The notes beneath the pieces were generated by a model. The model had not been told where the DNA came from, did not search any database, and saw only the letters and a list, made by a program, of their open reading frames with translations. Both the position numbers and the translations under genes were made by a program. Source: Asterias amurensis (Eukaryota; Echinodermata; Asteroidea; Forcipulatida; Asteriidae). Taken from it: DNA of 64,000 nt. How positions within the stretch are numbered: the stretch's first letter is position 1; each line of letters opens with the position of its first letter. Positions 11,801 to 22,844 of the stretch are shown one piece after another. Where the stretch lies: NCBI RefSeq assembly GCF_032118995.1, contig NC_092648.1, positions 5,037,001-5,101,000 of the forward strand, in the 5' to 3' direction.

Positions 11801-14800
11801 ATTAAGACATGTAGGTCACAGATCAGTTATGACTTCTATAATACTTGAATTTTAGATTATTGGAAAATTTACGTTGTAGCTTGTGCTTGTTTTTGCGCTT
11901 AGTATCATATAGAGGGAAAACTATGTAGTGAAAGGATCTAGCTCTAACTTTAGGCCTATAATTGTACATGTTGGTAGATACACATTTAAGATGTTCTACA
12001 CAAGTTACATTGTATTTTAAACTTTTCTCTTTCTATATATCAATCACACTCTACCATCTTTGAGGTCTATCTCTTTTACAGCCTACTCAAAGTGGGTTGA
12101 ACAAACATAAAGAATCCCTACCAGATTATTGATTATTTGTTAATAAGGATAAGGTCATGCAATGAGTATCTTGCCAGAAAGGTATTTATATTGCGTCAGA
12201 CCATAGCTCCATGGTTTGAGGTTGTTGTTGCTTTAAGAGCCATCTGAAGGCCAACTGTTCACAGGATGTTTTATTGTTACGTAGTTGTACTTGGTTAAAG
12301 GGGGTAGCCCTATTGTTACTGGTGTAGTATTAATCATCCACAAGGCTTCTGCCAAGGATTTTACTCATGAATGGGTAGGTCTTAAACATTGAAGTTATTT
12401 ACACCATAGAGCAAGGACCAGCTCTAGCCCTGGTGACTTTACACTTTCGTGTTATACTACAGCACAGAGGAAGAGTCCTATATAGGGCTAGGACCAGCTC
12501 TGTGTTTACACACAGGTTTAACAGTAAGCCAGGTTTTTAGTTTAGTTTTGTGATTGACAATTAACAGGCCTACACCGATCCAGGACAGGCAGGTTTAGAG
12601 CAGGGATTACAACCTAAGTTACAGCAGGTTAGCGCTAAGCAAGTATTGTTGACTGATCCCGACTGTGTTTCTGCCTCCCTCTTGTACATCTACAAACACC
12701 CTTGTCCCACCCCGATGGCACTCCCTTATACCCCACCCATGATCCTTCGCCTACCCATCCTCCGCCCTAAACAGCAGCAACAGCGAGTGGAAGCTCTACG
12801 GATCCGAGAAGAGCCAAGAGGATTCCAACCACAGCCAATCAGGGTGAGCCCAGTCTTAAATTGTTTTCTGGAGTTGCTTTATAGACCAATCTGTTTTAGC
12901 CGCCATTGCGGGGACGCTTGCAGCGTAAGGTTTCTAACTCAAAAACTTGGAAAAACCAATGTCCCCTGTAAGTTTTATGCGAATGATTTACACAACTTCA
13001 CTGACAGGATATTATGACAAAATGATGTAGAACTTATAAAAGAGAAAGTGAATACTGAAATTATGACTTTAAAAACCTAGCTAATTTGACGCATTTTAAT
13101 CTGAACACATGTACAATGCAGATTCAGAATGGTCACACAAGCATCACATTACTAATTACTACATGGGTTTGAATCTTCTTTGTTTTTGGCACACATAAGT
13201 GTTGGCGTAAAACCAAATCACTTCATATGCATGTTATTAACGGCCATATTTAAAAGGTGTGTCTCATTATCTATCCTCTCTAGAAAGCGAAACCTCCAAA
13301 GTCCAGACAGGATGAAGCCCAGCTGCAGCTAAATCCAAATAATAATCCATCGCCAGTTTTAAGGTAAGCTCAACCTCAATAGACCGATCCACTAAGCTCC
13401 GCCCCATTGTGTATTGACCAGTCACAACGCAACGAAGGTCCGACAAATAAGGTCCGACATGCGTGCGCATATCTTGGAGCGCGGCAGAGTTGTGCCGAAA
13501 GGCATTGGAGAGCCCCATGTGTTCTTGCTCACACGTGCATCGTGGGCGGAGCCTACTGGATCGGTCTATTAATAGTAGGCTACATATTCACTTTTGGTCT
13601 TGTCCCACCTCGGTTTTCTCAATGGTCAGTCTTTCAATCATTTACACTCCTGTACTCAGATCTAAGACTTTATATTTAAGAAAGAGCTCTTTTAAGACGC
13701 ACTTCAAAACATATGAAAGATTACAAAGACCTATGGTACACAAGGTAATTTACAGGCACATGCTTGCCCAAGAACAGGCCCAGATGAACAACATCCCAGT
13801 AGACCTCATGTGCATTGACTTGAACCTTACACTAAGACTGAGAAGCATGGAGAAATGCGATCAAGCTAGGCCGACATGAGCATTAATGCATCCAACCCTC
13901 AGAGGCAGGTGGTGTTCTTCATACTTTCAGTGGATTACATGTTGCTCAGCCTGGTGATGATCAACCTTGGGTGCATTTTTTGCGATCGACCGATAACTTT
14001 TGGTTAAACCAGTCATTGGTTGATCACTGGCCATTGAAATGAATATTGGTTACGACCGCAAAAACACACCCCTGCTTCAGTTCTAATTCCAAATAGATTT
14101 ACCCCTCCTACAAGCGTGCCACAATTTATCGCAAATTTTCATATCAATTTGTAGGAAATCTGTCCGAAATTTTGTTGCTGCAACTAACAGCGGGGTGACC
14201 CATCTTGAAGATTTGGGCCTTGAAGAGTTGAGTCTACGCTCTTTGAGCACCGGCAGGGAATCCAGCCTCGCTCCGTCCATCATTGAAGATATCCAAAATG
14301 CAAACAAGAAGCTGGTGGGACTGGAGGAATGTTATAGGAAAGTCTGTAAGGTAAGGTTCTATAAAACAATGGGTAGTTTTGTTATACCATGTAGGGGTTA
14401 CTGGGCTCAATTTCATACAGCTGTCTAGCAGAAAAGTCTGCTTAGCAAAATTGTTGTGCTCATCAAAATTTAGTTTGGAACCAGTGACAAACAAAATACA
14501 TTACATGGTAGATTCGGCTGGTAATCTATTCCTGCTACATGTAAGCAAGATTCGTCTGTGCTAAGCAATTTTTACGCTTCATGAAATTGGGCTCTCAAGA
14601 ACCAATCTTACATAGATTTAGCACTCTAATAATCAGTTAAATCTCGGTTTGGTTTACAATGATTTGTCTTGACTCTATTTATTACAGGGGAATCTCTCCA
14701 GTTTGCAGAGTCTTTTACCAGCAAGGAAATCTGGAGGTCCATCAAGCCTCAGAACAAAGACAGTAGCTACACCTTTGACAATAAGGTATTTTAAAACACT

Positions 14801-17800
14801 TATTTTTTGACTTTGCTTTTGACATAAATGTCCACTTACTTTTGCTTTCCACCTACCGAGTTGAGTGCATGTTGCACCAGCATTTTGTAGCATTCCATAA
14901 ACTTGCGACAAACATAATTGGCATATGCAAGCCTCTAGCTACCGGGCAATCTCGGTGGTCTAAGACACTGCTCTAGAATTGCAAAGGTCATGGGTTCAAG
15001 TCCCAACCGAGTAGTATGCATGTGATTGTTTTCAAAGAGCTTAATATACAGTGAGTATAGACCATGTGACCTGTGACATCACATGTTTACAAAAGAGCCA
15101 CAGAGCCTGGACTTCTTGCAGGCACGATTTGTACACAGCCCAATGGAAGAAAACATAAAATCTTATATTTTATGGAGATTGCACTGTCTTATTCATCAAC
15201 TTTTGATATGATGAAAGGGGGCACATCTCAAAACTTATCCAGTTTTTACTTTCATAACTCTTGGATTTATGTGGAAATTATGACTCAAAATGTCAACTTT
15301 CCCAGATGACCAGTGCAGTATCTTGCCTGCCAGAACACCCAAAAAATGTACAAGGTCACACTTATCGTAAACAAAGTTCACGTGGTATACACAGTGCTGA
15401 CACACATAAATGTAAGGGTAAAGACCAAAATTAGTATAATTGTTTCTGTGTTTCGATTGATTGCTTCAGGAGTTTTAGAAATCCAAGGAGTCCCCATTCA
15501 GTTGTGCAGTACAGTGACTTGAGGTCAAGGTCCACGCTCGCAGGCTCAGCCAAGCCCCGTGTACCTGCACCATACTACTACAATAGTAAATGCTTAGCCA
15601 AGACATCCGATGATGGGGGAAGTAAAGTTAGGTTAACACGCTTACCAGGTGAGTTTAAGATGTTTCAAGTCAATTTCATTTTTTGAATTTTTTTTTTTGG
15701 GGGGGGAATTACTGGGAGTCTACTCTTTGAAGTAAAAAAAACTCTTACGTACTTGATGTGAATGTCAACACCAAGCAAACCACAACAAGAGAATTAGTTG
15801 AGTATTGACTCAATTGAGAAGGAATCAATGCTTTGTTTTGTCAACAGTTTGATTACAACTTACAGCCAATCCTGCCGTCGATTTCACCAAACTCTTCCTA
15901 ACTTAGGATTAATCTTAGGACGAGTCCCACCCTTGCACTGTAACGTGCAAACCCTAAGATTAGGAGCCGTTTCTCACAATGTTTTATACTACCAACAGCT
16001 CTCCATTACTGAGTAATTACCATTAGTGTCCAGTGCCTTAAGTGTCTTTTAATTAAAGTTCTGTTATGTTTTATCCAAGTTGGCTATATGTCAGTTTCTG
16101 TCTCTGAGCGTTATCGGGGTAAGATAGTTTTACCTATAAAACAAAACACTTTGTGATGATATGCAAGTATGTATACCGAGGCATTCACTGTGCACCTTTC
16201 TGTTTTTATCACAAGTTCACATTGTAGTTGTGTTTGTTATCAAAATTGCTGCCATTTTATCTTCATAAACTCAAGTTGGCCAGCCAACATGATTGTGATT
16301 GCAAAGACTTGAGCACTTGTGATGTGTGTTTGTGGGTGATCCATCTCTGCAGGGCTGAACGTTTAGTCTTTTGTTGTAGGGACAACACTTTGTTCACGAG
16401 TGGAGTGCAAATTAGACCTACAGAGACACCAAGGTCAAAGTTTCTTCTTTCTAAAGTAATATTGTTATGGGGTATCACTCATTTCATATCAGTGGTGTGT
16501 AATGTATGCATGAAATCCAGTATTAAATGTAATTATGCCCTACAGCATGTTCATATCACTATTGAAATTTGAAATATCAAAAAATGTTCTGTTTAAGCCA
16601 CAATGTGTTCCACTGGCTCAAAGTCCCATTATATAGGAACTTTGAGCCAGTCTCTCTGAGTGTATAATATACAGTTGGAGGACAAAGTTGTATGGTTTTT
16701 CAACTGTGCAGTACAGTTATAATTGCGATCCTGTAAGCTAAAGTAGTAGTCCCGCCTATTTCTATACCATCCGTCCGGGTAATAATTAAAAAGCAGTACA
16801 GTTCTTTTCAGAACTGAGAAGTCTTTCGAACACCCGAACAATCTACGCCGCGATAGTAGAATTAAGAAAGACAGTTCTCTAAGAACAAACTCTACCTGGC
16901 AAGTAGAACACACATGGTGTTACCGCAAACCAAATACATGTATATATTGATACCTCACCATGCAATGCCTCAAATCCTATGTTTTTCAACTGGTTCAGCT
17001 GGTTTGTAAATTAATGTGATCAGGTGCAGTACAAATAATAATAATAATAATATAAAGCATTTATATAGCGCTCTACGGAGAACAGAGCGCTTTACATGAG
17101 ACTATGACAACAAAAGAAAACAAACAAACTAGGATGGGTGGGGAAAAAGAAATGTCTTGAGGAGGCTTTTGAATACAGGCAACGAGATCGCCTCTCTCAG
17201 ACCCGCGGGGAGCTCATTCCTTAGGCGAGGGGCAGCTATGGAGAATGAGCTATCCCCAGCTTTCCGTCTAGTTCTAGGAACGGAAAGCCGGGTCTGATCA
17301 GCTGATGAGCGGAGTCATTGCCTGTATTCATCAGATTGGAGTTGTGGGAATGAACAAGTTCAACCAGATATGATGGAGATTGGGTGTGGAGGATTTTGTA
17401 TACATGAGTGAAAATTTTTATATTTGAAAGAATCAAATCCAAGGCAAAGACCATTACAACTCTATATTAACTATGACATGGACATGTAATTGATCTGAGC
17501 CCAACTTCATAGAGCAACAATAAAGTAGCTAAGCATAACAAAAACATGCTTTCAGGAATAAGATTACCAGCTAAATTATCATGACATATTTACGATTTGT
17601 GACTGGTGTCCTGATCATTTCTGCTAAGCAGACAATTGTTAAGCAATATTTTATGCTTAAGCAGCTCTCTAGAATTGGGTCATGGCTGACTGGCTAGCAA
17701 TGGTAAAAGTTAAGTGTGAGATCTGACAATAATGTTTTAAAAAGTGCGATCACTCCCTTCACACAACTCTAATCACTTTACCCCTGATCTATTCAGGAAA

Positions 17801-20800
17801 TGGGCATGCCCACGGAAAAGGGACACAGTGTGATAGTGCCTCGGGGTAACAGTGGGGTAAAGAACTCTTAGGGCTTCCCAGGGCTGTATTCCACAGGCTA
17901 AAGAGACATAGTACGAAAGTGGCTTTAGAAGCAAAGAATAATCACTTCCCCTTGTTCCCCTTTGTAGCTCCTACACAGAGTACAGAGAGAGTACTAGCGG
18001 CACCAGGTGTAGGGGTAATCAGCCAGTCTTCTCTGAGTAGACGAGCTGCCAGTCTCCCCTCTGATCCACCCCCAGGCATCGAGGGCATTCCTCCACCTAC
18101 ACGAGGCAGTAATGCTAAGTTTGCTGACTCTGAGGACATCTACTCACAGCAGGTACATACTGAGCCCCCACACAGGCCTTAGATTTATAACAACGTTGTC
18201 CTTGTCCTTGCTGTAATTGGGAGGAAGGAAATTCCACAAGACCAAAGGATTTGTTTCTCAGAATCTTTACTGGGTTGGGATTTTATTTACAAGACTAGAA
18301 TCAAAATGAAAAGAGACTAGAATCAAAATGAGAAGAGACTAGAATCAAAATGAGAAGAGACTAGAATCAAAATGAGAAGAGACTAGAATCAAAATAAGAA
18401 CATGGTTTTATCATCTAAACTTTTTTAAGGGAAGATTCATCTCTTATGTTGTTTGTTTTTCCAGTTGCAATGTTTCAATTTGTTTTCCCTCTAATATGTG
18501 AACTTGCCTTGAAGGGGGAGAAATGACATAATAACATTGTTTTCCAGAGTCCAAACATCCAGATTATTTTGAGTTTGTTATGTACAAATCAAGGCTTTTA
18601 TTTCAAGTGAATTACTTTCCTCCTTTCCACAGACTGGTTTCAGAGTACCGAGTGGCACCCCAGCAACATCCACATCAGACCTCTGCAAGATTAACAGCTC
18701 ATCCAGTGGTGTTGGAGGTATTTGCCAAAATAAATTATCCATTATAACATGCATTTCACTTGTGTTTGTTTGAAAAAGCACGAAGACCTGTGAGAGAAGA
18801 CTTATCTCCTATGTGTTCACGGGTATTAAGTTTTCATTACTCATAGAACTGAAAGATATTTTATCAAACCCAAAGTCGTCATTTAAATACAATTTGTTTC
18901 TGTTCAAGGGTATTCCTATTAAATTGAAAACACAAGAGAACAAGATTTGTTCGTTCATGGGTTTACTGGCCTAAAGCTAAAATCACAGGCCTCAAGCCTG
19001 AGGTCCAGTGTAAAATTTGAGCTGTGTACACCCTGACGCACTTTCAGATCACTCCTCCCAAAACTAACAACTCTGCAGTTAATTGAAGGAAGTACAATTT
19101 ATACATCACTTTTTGTCGAGGCCCAAAAAACAAGCATCCTTTTTGTATCCATCCAATTGCAGGAACTACCACGTTCTCAAGCAAAGACTCCACAACTTCC
19201 AAAATCCATCCGTCCACACCCCCAACGAGCCCAGCAAGATCCCGCAAGTCAAACCTGACCGAGAATGAGAACAACTCCCACAGTATACCCACCGGTGAGT
19301 TAAAGAACGAATCCACCAGACAAGAACTGTGCGGGGATAAGAGTGAGAAGTCTTCAGAGAGCAGCTCCTTGTCTCAGGGGGAGAGGATGCTGCCGTTGTC
19401 GATTGCTATCGTGGTATCTGTTGAGGATGACCATGGTGAGAGTAGAGTTGTTGATCTGGAGGAGGAAGTCTTAGAGGCTGAACTTGAAGGTACGTCATCA
19501 TCTTTGTGAAATTTTTTTTGTCCCCAATCAGAATTGTTTAAGCAGGATGACATGAACCAACTTTATTCCATAAGACAACTTAAAGGCAGTGGACACTATT
19601 GGTAATTACTCAAAATATTTATTAGCATAAAACCTTTCTTGGGACGAGTAATGGGGAGAGGTTGATGGTCTAAAACATTGTGAGAAACGGCTCCCTCTGA
19701 AGTGCCTTAGTTTTCGAGAAAGAAGTAATTTTCCACGAATTTGATTTCGAGACCTCAGGTTTAGAACTTGAGGTCTCGAAATCAACCATCTAAACGCACA
19801 CAACTTTGTGTGACAAGGGTGTTTTTTTTTTTTCATTATTATCTCGCAAGTTCGATGACCGATTGAGCTCAAATTTTCACAGGTTTGTTATTTTATGCAT
19901 ATTTTTGAGATACACCAACTGTGAAGGCTAGCCTTTGACAATTACCAAAAGTGTCCACTGCCTTTAATGTTTTTGATAATTGCCAGTCAGGATTCAAAAC
20001 ACCCACGGCACAATTATCAATTGTGGTACCTTTGCAAGGTTCCTATACAAACTTATATTTTCCCCATAGAAATGCCCCATACCACATTAAAAAAATTGCT
20101 GTGCCTTGCCAGTTATTAACCATGTTCACACTGTAGATCCAAAACCTTGGGAAAATCCCTGGAAATTACTGGAATGAACCTCACAGCCACACCCTTATGT
20201 TTTTGTCATTTATGAAAGTCAAACTCGTAGTTTATTTCCCAGGAGTAACCCAGTGTAAATGTTGAAGTGAAAAACAGAAATGTCTATTGAATTTTTGTCC
20301 ATTTTTACAAATAGGATCCTTAGATTATTATTTTTTTTTAAATATTTGTATACCAGCAGGTGTTGGCAAAAATCCGGCTCAACAGTCTGAATCAGATCAA
20401 CTTATGCAAGAGTGGAAGGTAAGATTTGAGTTGTTATCACCAGTTATGACCACATGGCGTGTCATGGCCTAGCAGTTAAGAGCACTGTCAAGCTCTGGTG
20501 TTCTGTTGTTTGATCAGCAGAGTGTGGGTTTGAGTAACGGTCTTGACACTTGTTTCCTTATGCAAGGCACTTAACCATGATTGTTTCATAAAAGTTGGGG
20601 AGGTAGTGCTTTCTGCTCTAACAGCCAGGCTTCTTATGGATGATACCCAAGCCTAGGTCCGTATGGACTGTAAAGGGGGTAACTCTGTTTCAGCCCCAGG
20701 AGTAGGTGGCAACAGCCCCTGGAAAAATAGTTTATTGTAGCCCACACCTTGAAGTGGCCTTCAGGGCCTTGTGTCTGGCGACTTGCATAAAAAAAAAAAC

Positions 20801-21270
20801 TATTTAAAAAAAGTGATAATTCTTTGATTGACCTAGACCAGCGCTTTTGAATGTTTAACAGAAAAAATGCTCCCAACCAATGCTGTGCCACCCTGGGGTA
20901 ACCCTGTGTCAGCCCTAGGACTAGGAGTAGGTGGGAACAGCCTCTGGAATAAAATAATTGTAGCCCACACCCTGAAGTGGCCTGTCGGCCTTGTGTGTGT
21001 GGCGACTTTAAAAAACTATGGCGATATACAAAAAAGTAAACAATTATTTGTATTGTATGCATGCATCTCCACGCTGTGTGGATTTAAACTATTTGGCTAA
21101 TGAGTAAACCATTAATTTTTTTCTTTCTCTTATTGTAGGAGGCCTCGGAAAAGAAGCAAGCAGAGCTCCAGAAACTTCTGGAGGAGCACCAAGAAATCAT
21201 CTCTCACATTGAAGAGCTTGAGAAGATCAAAGAAAACGACACAAACGCACCAAGTGAGGAGTCACAGTAA
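8863..21270 (+). CDS. Unrecognised Ser/Pro-rich protein with C-terminal coiled coil
   Basis: Fourteen exons: 8863-8991, 9185-9305, 9430-9530, 11173-11277, 12568-12843, 13284-13363, 14155-14350, 14688-14785, 15470-15648, 17968-18152, 18633-18717, 19163-19489, 20360-20418, 21139-21270. Phases agree at every junction and give 690 residues with no start codon seen, so the 5' end is missing or further upstream. From 11173 on the donors and acceptors are good. The first three exons are weaker: exon 2 has a poor pyrimidine tract, and its phase-compatible donor GTGTGA overlaps a stronger GTGAGT. The protein is basic and Pro-rich early (TPIEKRRR), has a helical stretch LGLEELSLRSLS...IIEDIQNANKKL, long Ser/Thr-rich linkers, an acidic patch (DLEEEVLEAELE) and a final coiled coil (EKKQAELQKLLEEHQEI). 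I see no enzyme motif, signal peptide or membrane segment. A cytoskeletal or scaffold role is possible but only a guess from composition. Confidence 0.72.
10776..11131 (+). mobile_element. TTAA-flanked MITE, copy 3
   Basis: Left end TTAAGCTCTTTGGACACTAT (outer bases diverged); right end GTGTCCACTGCCTTTAA. It ends 41 bp before the exon at 11173, so it sits close to that exon's acceptor. Confidence 0.75.
11499..11669 (+). mobile_element. Palindromic MITE of the CAGCCGATTTCA family
   Basis: Starts CAGCCGTCGTTTTCACC and ends TTGAAATCGGCTGC, with internal inverted CCTAAGTTAGGA blocks. Intronic. Confidence 0.75.
13378..13570 (+). mobile_element. Palindromic MITE with AATAGACCGATCCA ends
   Basis: AATAGACCGATCCACTAAGC on the left and the inverse TACTGGATCGGTCTATT on the right; CTCCGCCC and GGGCGGAG sit just inside the ends. 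It begins 14 bp after the exon ending at 13363. Confidence 0.75.
14403..14594 (+). mobile_element. Palindromic MITE of the GGGCCCAATTTCAT family
   Basis: Left end GGGCTCAATTTCATACAGCT and right end TTCATGAAATTGGGCTC are inverse copies; AGCAGAAAAGTCTGCTTAGC lies inside the left arm. Intronic. Confidence 0.75.
14945..15015 (+). repeat. tRNA-like SINE head
   Basis: CTCGGTGGTCTAAGACACTG, then GGTTCAAGTCCCAACCGAG near the end, resemble A and B boxes and a closing stem. Inverted or related copies appear near 21414-21490 and 39735-39790. It is a dispersed repeat, probably not a functional tRNA. Confidence 0.5.
15873..16041 (+). mobile_element. Chimera of two MITE families
   Basis: The first part (15873 to about 15962) is the left half of a CAGCCGATTTCA MITE. 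It then switches without spacer to the last 80 bp of the TTAA MITE (GGAGCCGTTTCTCACAATG to CAGTGCCTTAA). This is a recombination or template-switch product. Confidence 0.7.
17028..17460 (+). repeat. Dispersed repeat with ATTTATATAGCGCTCTAC start
   Basis: It opens with an (ATA)n run, then TATATAGCGCTCTACGGAG and an inverted AGAGCGCTTTACATGA segment, followed by about 350 bp of fairly GC-rich unique-looking sequence. The minus strand has a short frame (FALDLILSNIKIFTHVYKIL) with no recognised domain. Family not identified. Confidence 0.4.
17497..17681 (+). mobile_element. Palindromic MITE of the GGGCCCAATTTCAT family
   Basis: GAGCCCAACTTCATAGAGC on the left and the inverse AGCAGCTCTCTAGAATTGGG on the right, inside the intron before the exon at 17968. 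Confidence 0.65.
18292..18399 (+). repeat. 22-bp tandem repeat, about five units
   Basis: The unit GACTAGAATCAAAATGAGAA is repeated about five times with one or two substitutions. Intronic. Confidence 0.9.
19580..19967 (-). mobile_element. TTAA-flanked MITE, copy 4, intact ends
   Basis: Ends are TTAAAGGCAGTGGACACTAT and its inverse, with TTAA on both sides. The middle holds an inverted GAGACCTCA / TGAGGTCTC pair. It lies 90 bp after the exon ending at 19489. Confidence 0.88.
20458..21020 (+). repeat. tRNA-derived SINE with duplicated tail segment
   Basis: The head GTGTCATGGCCTAGCAGTTA, then CTGGTGTTCTG, TGATCAGCAGAGTGTGGGTT and a (C/T)TTGACACTTG block match the SINE seen inverted at 44465-44892. 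The tail sequence around GTAGCCCACACC is present twice (about 20670-20790 and 20880-21020), separated by an A-rich stretch. Confidence 0.6.
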
Positions 21271-21413
21271 GAGTATTCTTAAATCATATATTTTGCGGTC
21301 TGTCTTTACTAAAATGCACACAGTGGAAAGTGGAATTTTTTGCGGGTCAGTTGAATTTTATTTAAATTTTGGTTTCACCCATATACATTGATGTGTGTTA
21401 GTACTGTATACTC

Positions 21414-21490
21414 AGAGTGGGATTCAAACCCACGACCTTTGAAATTTTAGAGCAGTGTCTTACCAACTACAAGTAGACCACCGAGATTTT
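21414..21490 (-). repeat. tRNA-like SINE head, inverted
   Basis: Minus-strand sequence resembles the copy at 14945 (CTCGGTGGTC near one end, GGGTTTGAATCCCACTC near the other). Confidence 0.45.
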
Positions 21491-22254
21491 AGCAGGGATA
21501 ACAAATATTAATTTTGTTTTTACCTATAAAAATTAATACTAATTGTTATCCGCGATGCAAATTGGACGGTTGAATTATGTTTCAATGTGATAATTATGTC
21601 CTTTTATCTGCAATGGTGTTTTTGTTTTGGTTTTTGGTATGACATTGTCTTAAAATTAAACAAAATTTGATATTAACATACTGGTCTTAAAAATGTGTAA
21701 ATGTTTTTTGAAAGTATCACAGGTTCTAAATTTTCTGGTGAGGGACAACCACTTCAGACAATTGATATTATATGTTTGCTAACCAACTAGTCTTTGAGCA
21801 GAGGTGACTGTAGTCATTAACAAACGCCTTGAGTGCATTTATGTTTTATTAGGGAGTAGATTTTCAAAACACACATGGTGCCTGCATTTTGCTCTAGAAT
21901 TAAACCTTATAGAAAATAATTTCACTGTAAATTTAGTTGCTGCGTTTTCTGTCAAAGACAACAGACATTATCTGTTAGCTATTTAACTAGATCTAGATAA
22001 GCATATCACCTCTTCTTTTATACAAGATGAATATAGGTTTATTAACAAGTGCCTAAAAGTGACATTAAACAAGTGCTTAAAATGTAGTTAAGCTTGTGCC
22101 TTGGGACCCAATCTGAAGGAGCTACAATATAAGCAAAGACAAACTTTGCGTAACTGCATCAGCATACATGTACTAGGCAAAACATCATGTCAGTTGTTAC
22201 CCCTATAGTACCGTGCACAGTATAAATACTTCCAAGGATATTGTTTGCTACCAA

Positions 22255-22844
22255 ACACACACATTTGGTAATTACTAAAAACAATTTTTAACCTAAAAAC
22301 TGACTTTGTATCGAGCATTGGAGAGCTGTTGATAGTATAAAATATTGTGGGAAACGACTTTCTCTGAAGTAACGTAGTCTTTGAGAAAAGGGTAAATTCT
22401 CATTAAAATATTAAAAGATTTCTAGCTAGAAGTCTTCTATTCCTATCTGAAAGCACACAAATTCGTCCAACAAGGGTGTTTTTTCTTTGATCATTTTCCC
22501 GCAACTTCGATGATCGATTGAGCCCAAATTTTCACAGGCTTACTGGCATAAAAACTTAGTTGGTAAATTGAGAACTGTTGAAAATATAAACATTGTGAGA
22601 AAAAAACTCCCGCTGAAGTTATGTAGTTTTGGGGTAATTTCTCACTCCAATGCTAAGACTTCAGTTGAAGCCTTTTGTCATGCATCTGAAAGCACACAAA
22701 GTTGTGCAACCAGTTTTTTTTTCTTCTCTCTTACAACTTTGATGACCATTTGGGCCCAAGTTGGGGAGTTTATGCAGTTGTTAGGATACACAAGTGAAAA
22801 TACTGTTCTTTGACGACAACTACCAAGTGTTGACAGTGCCTTTA
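22255..22844 (-). repeat. Two decayed TTAA MITE copies in series
   Basis: Both halves contain the GTGAGAAA / GAAGT / GCACACAAA series in the same order, ending near GACAGTGCCTTTAG. TTAA ends are eroded. Confidence 0.55.

Noticed and set aside
13267-13879. Several frames on both strands around 13.3-13.9 kb
   Set aside because: They overlap the AATAGACCGATCCA MITE and intron sequence; the real exon there is 13284-13363.
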